Below, piece after piece: positions 60,788 to 64,000 of a DNA stretch of 64,000 nt. The notes below the pieces were generated by a model that saw only the letters and a program-made list of their open reading frames with translations, was not told the origin of the DNA and searched no databases. The position numbers were made by a program, and so were the translations under genes. This stretch comes from Porites lobata (lineage: Eukaryota > Cnidaria > Anthozoa > Scleractinia > Poritidae): NCBI GenBank assembly GCA_942486035.1, contig CALNXK010000072.1, positions 380,001-444,000 on the forward strand, read 5' to 3'. Within the stretch, counting starts at the first letter, position 1, and each line of letters begins with the position of its first letter.

Positions 60788-63700
60788 AAAGCACTCTGGC
60801 GCAAATGGCATTATCCTGTAATTAGTATGCACTTAAAGTGCAAAGACTGGAGAAGATTTAGGCGGAAACAGCGGCTCCAAAAATGCCCGAATGGCCAAGT
60901 TATGGCAATTTTCGCAAGGTCACCCAAAAGCCGCATTTTCTGAAAAAGTGCAAAGGGGGGACGAAGGGAAGTTTTTCAAAAATCGGCCAAAAGGATGCCC
61001 TCGCTGGATAGGCCCAAAAGCACTCTAGCGCAAATGGCATTATCCTCTAAATAGTATTCACTTAAAGTGCAAAGACTGGAGACGATTTCGGCGGAAAAAG
61101 CGGCTCCAAAAGTGCTCGAATGGCCAAGTTATGACAATTTTGGCAAGGTCACCCAAAACCCGCATTTTCTAAAAAAGTACGAAAGGGTGGACCAAGAGAA
61201 ATTTTTCAAAAATCGCCCAAAAAGTAGCCCTCGCTTGAAAGGCTCCAAAGTACTCTGGCGCAAATGTCATTCTACTCTAATTTGTATGCACTTCTAGTGC
61301 AAAGACTGGAGAAGATTTTGGCGCAAGAAACGGCTCCTAAAGTGCCCGAATGGCCCAGTTATGGCAATTTAAGCAAGGTCACCCAAAACGCGCATTTTCT
61401 GAAAAAGTGCCAAGGGGGGACCAAAGGAAATTCTTCAAAAATCGCCCAAAAAGTAGCCCTTGTTTGAAAGGCCCAAAAGAGCCCTAGCGCAAATGGCATT
61501 ATCCTGTAATTTACATGCACTTAAAGTGCAAAGACTGGAAAAGATTTTGGCGCAACCAGCGGCTTTGAAAGTGCTTGAATGGCCAAGTTATGGAAATTGT
61601 CGCAAGGTCACCCAAAACCCTCATTTTCTAAGAAAGTGCAAAGGGGGGAATAAGGGAAATTTTTCAAAAATCGCCCAAAAAGTAGCCCTCGTTTGAAAAG
61701 CCAACAGCACTCTGGCGCAAATGTCATTATCCTCTACATTGTATCCACTTATAATGCGAAGACGGAAGAACATTATGGCGGAAAAAGCAGCTCCAAAACT
61801 GCACGAATGGGCAAGTTATTGCAATTTTCGCAAGGTCACACAAAAGCCGCATTTTCTAAAAAAGTGCAAAGGGGGGACCAGGGGAAATTTGTCAAAAATC
61901 GCCCAAACAGTAGCCCTCGTTTGAAAGGCCCAAAAGCACTCTGGCGCAAACAACATTATCCTCTATTTAGTACGCACTTAAAGTTCAAAGACTGGAGAAG
62001 ATCTTGGCGCAAAAAGCGGATCCAAAAGCTCCCGAATGGCTAAGTTATGGCAATTTTTCCAAGGTCACCCAAAGCGCGCATTTTGTGAAAGGTGAAGAGG
62101 GGGGACAAGGGAAATTTTTCAAAAATCTGGCGCAAACAACATTATCCTCTATTTAGTATGTACTTAAAGTGCGAAGACTGGAGACGATTTAGCCGCAAAA
62201 AGCGGCTCCAAAAGTGCTCGAATGGCCAAGTTATGGCAATTTTGGCAAGGTCACCCAAAACCCGCATTTTCTAAAAAAGTACAAAGGGGGGACCAAGAGA
62301 AATTTTTCAAAAACCGCCCAAAAAGTAGCCCTCGCTTGAAAGGCTCCAAAGCACTCTGGCGCAAATGGCATTCTACTCTAATTAGTATCCAGTTAAAGAA
62401 CAAAGACTGGAAAATATTTTGGCGCAAACAGCGGCTTTAAAAGTGCTTGAATGGCCAAGTTATGGAAATTTTCGCAAGGTCACCCAAAACCCGCATTTTC
62501 TAAAAAAGTGCAAAGGGGGGACCAAAAGAAATTTTTCAAAACTCGTTGAAAAAGTAGCCCTCACTTAAAAGGGCCAACAGCACTCTGGCGCAAATAGCAT
62601 TATCCTCTAATTAAGATGCACTTAAAGTAAAAAGACTGCAGAAGATTTAAGCGCAAACAGGGGCTCAAAAAGTGCCCGAATGGCCAAGTTATGGCAATTT
62701 TCGCAAGGTCACCCAAAACCCGCATTTTCTGAAAAAGTGCAAAAGGGGGACCAAGGAAAATGTTTCAAAAGTCGCCCAAAAAGTAGCCCTCGCTTAAAAG
62801 GCCTAAAAGCACTCTGGCGCAAATGGCATTATCCTCTAATTAGTATGCACTTATAGTGCAAAGACTAGAGAAGATTTTGGCCGAAAAGGCGGCTCCAAAA
62901 GTGCCCGAATGGCCAAGTTTTGGCAATTCTGCCAAGGTCACCCAAAACCCGCATTTCCTTAAAAAGTGCAAAGTGGGGACCAAAAGGAGTTTTTCAAAAA
63001 TCGTCGAAAAATTAGCCCTCACTTAAAAGGGCCAACAGCACTCTCGCGTAAATAGCATTATCCTCTAATTAGTATGCGGTTAAAGTAAAAAGACTGCAGA
63101 ATATTTAAGCGCAAACAGGGGCTCAAAAAGTGCCCGAATGGCCAAGTTATGGCAATTTTGGGAAGGTCACCCAAAACCTTCCTTTACAGAAAAAGTGCAA
63201 AGGGGAGACCAGAAAAGTTTTCAAAAAATCGCCAAGAAAGTAGCCCGCGCTTGAATGGGCCAAAAACACTCTGGCGCAAATGGCATTCTACTCTAATTAG
63301 TATGCACTTAAAGTGCAAAGACAGGAAAATATTTTGGCGCAAACAGCGGCTTTAAAAGTGCTTGAATGGCCAAGTTATGGAAATTTTCGCAAGGTCACCC
63401 AGAAACCGCATTTTCTAAAAAAGTGCGAGGGGGGGACCAAAAGAAATTTTTCAAAAATCGTTGAAAAAGTAGCCCTCGTTTGAAAGGGCCCACAGCATTC
63501 TGGCCGAAATGGCATTATCCTCTAATTAGTATGCACTTAAAGTGCAAAGATTGGAAAAGATTTTGGCGCCAAAAACAGCTCCAAAAGTGCCCGATTGGAC
63601 AAGTTATGGCAATTTTCGCAAGGTCACCCAAAACCCGCATTTTCTGAAAAAGTGCAAAAGGGGGACCAAGAGAAATGTTTCACAAATCGCATAAAAAGTA

Positions 63701-64000
63701 GCCCTCGTTTGAAAGGCCCAAAAGCACTCTGGCGCAAACAACATTATTCTTTATTTAGTATGCACTTGAAGTGCAAGGACTGGAGAAGATTTGGGCGAAA
63801 AACGCGGATCCAAAGGTGCCCGAATGGCCATGTTATGGCAATTTAGGCAAGGTCACCCAAAACCCGCATTTTTTAAAAAAGTGCAAAGGGGGGACCAAGG
63901 GAAATTTTTCACAAATCGCCCAAAAAGTAGCCCTCGTTTGGAAGGCCCAAAAGCACTGTGGCAAAAACAACATTATCCTCTATTTAGTATGGGCTTGAAG
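60788..64000 (+). repeat. Satellite block to the right edge
   Basis: About 14 monomers: the end of unit C, then from about 62390 block H as after copy A, and from about 63670 the start of the four-monomer unit type (cacaaatcgcataaaaagtag). The array continues past the edge. One short chimeric monomer near 62120 joins ttcaaaaatc to tggcgcaaacaac. Confidence 0.95.

Larger units (their letters stand above)
57056..61692 (+). repeat. Higher-order unit, copy C (4,637 bp)
   Basis: Directly follows copy B. Counterparts: 56475 to 61112, 56627 to 61264, 57056 to 61693, all offset about 4,637. It holds TIR copies 18, 19 and 20. After 61693 a partial further unit runs to about 62115, then block H follows. 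Confidence 0.88.

Noticed and set aside
1..64000. CRISPR array or other prokaryotic repeat system
   Set aside because: The repeats are 229 bp, contiguous and without unique spacers. The window also holds a poly(A)-tailed LINE, which indicates a eukaryote.

Overview
The window is almost entirely eukaryotic satellite DNA. No intact protein-coding gene, rRNA, functional tRNA, CRISPR array or bacterial-type operon was found. The basic unit is a monomer of about 229 bp (spacings measured between copies are 226-230 bp). By length arithmetic roughly 240 monomers are present, many diverged, truncated or partly duplicated. The monomer is A-rich on the + strand and carries the hyphenated palindrome TGCACTT-A-AAGTGCA where one monomer meets the next. 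Numbering used here: position 1 is the start of aaagtgcaaagactgg.

Layout: bases 1-1041 are satellite in minus orientation. A 75-bp non-satellite junction (1042-1116: a 16-A run, then a short piece with a tRNA B-box-like motif) separates this from satellite in plus orientation, which fills the rest. Embedded in the array are 20 copies of a second sequence, about 389-399 bp when complete. It is bounded by 15-bp terminal inverted repeats (CAGGGGCACCCAACG / CGTTGGGTGCCCCTG) and always sits at the same monomer position (about 188/189), next to a duplicated AAAGCA(C). It looks like a short non-autonomous DNA transposon (hAT-like by its ends, superfamily not proven) that entered one monomer and was then multiplied with the satellite. 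Two loci (45583-45602, 46511-46530) hold AAAAGCAC-AGCT-AAAAGCAC at this same site, as an excision footprint would.

The one feature with recognisable coding content is a 5'-truncated LINE (24392-25733). It encodes the C-terminal part of an L1/Tx1-type ORF2 with a CCHC zinc motif and one in-frame stop, and it has an AATAAA signal, a poly(A) tail and a perfect 16-bp target-site duplication.

Above the monomer level the array is a mosaic of higher-order repeats. A 4.64-kb unit containing three transposon copies of characteristic lengths (398, 389, 398 bp) occurs in tandem at 52417-57055 and 57056-61692, and again at about 31170-35870. A 3.5-kb block at 25870-29400 recurs at 48843-52390. The block at 8745-11990 recurs at 39779-42110 minus exactly four monomers. 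A 916-bp four-monomer unit is tandem at 14921-16752, and a 228-bp monomer is freshly duplicated at 12651-13106.

The organism is a eukaryote, probably an invertebrate animal. A LINE of this type with this zinc motif is common in cnidarians, molluscs and fish, and a cnidarian is a guess rather than a finding. The array could be centromeric or pericentromeric heterochromatin, but nothing in the sequence proves that.
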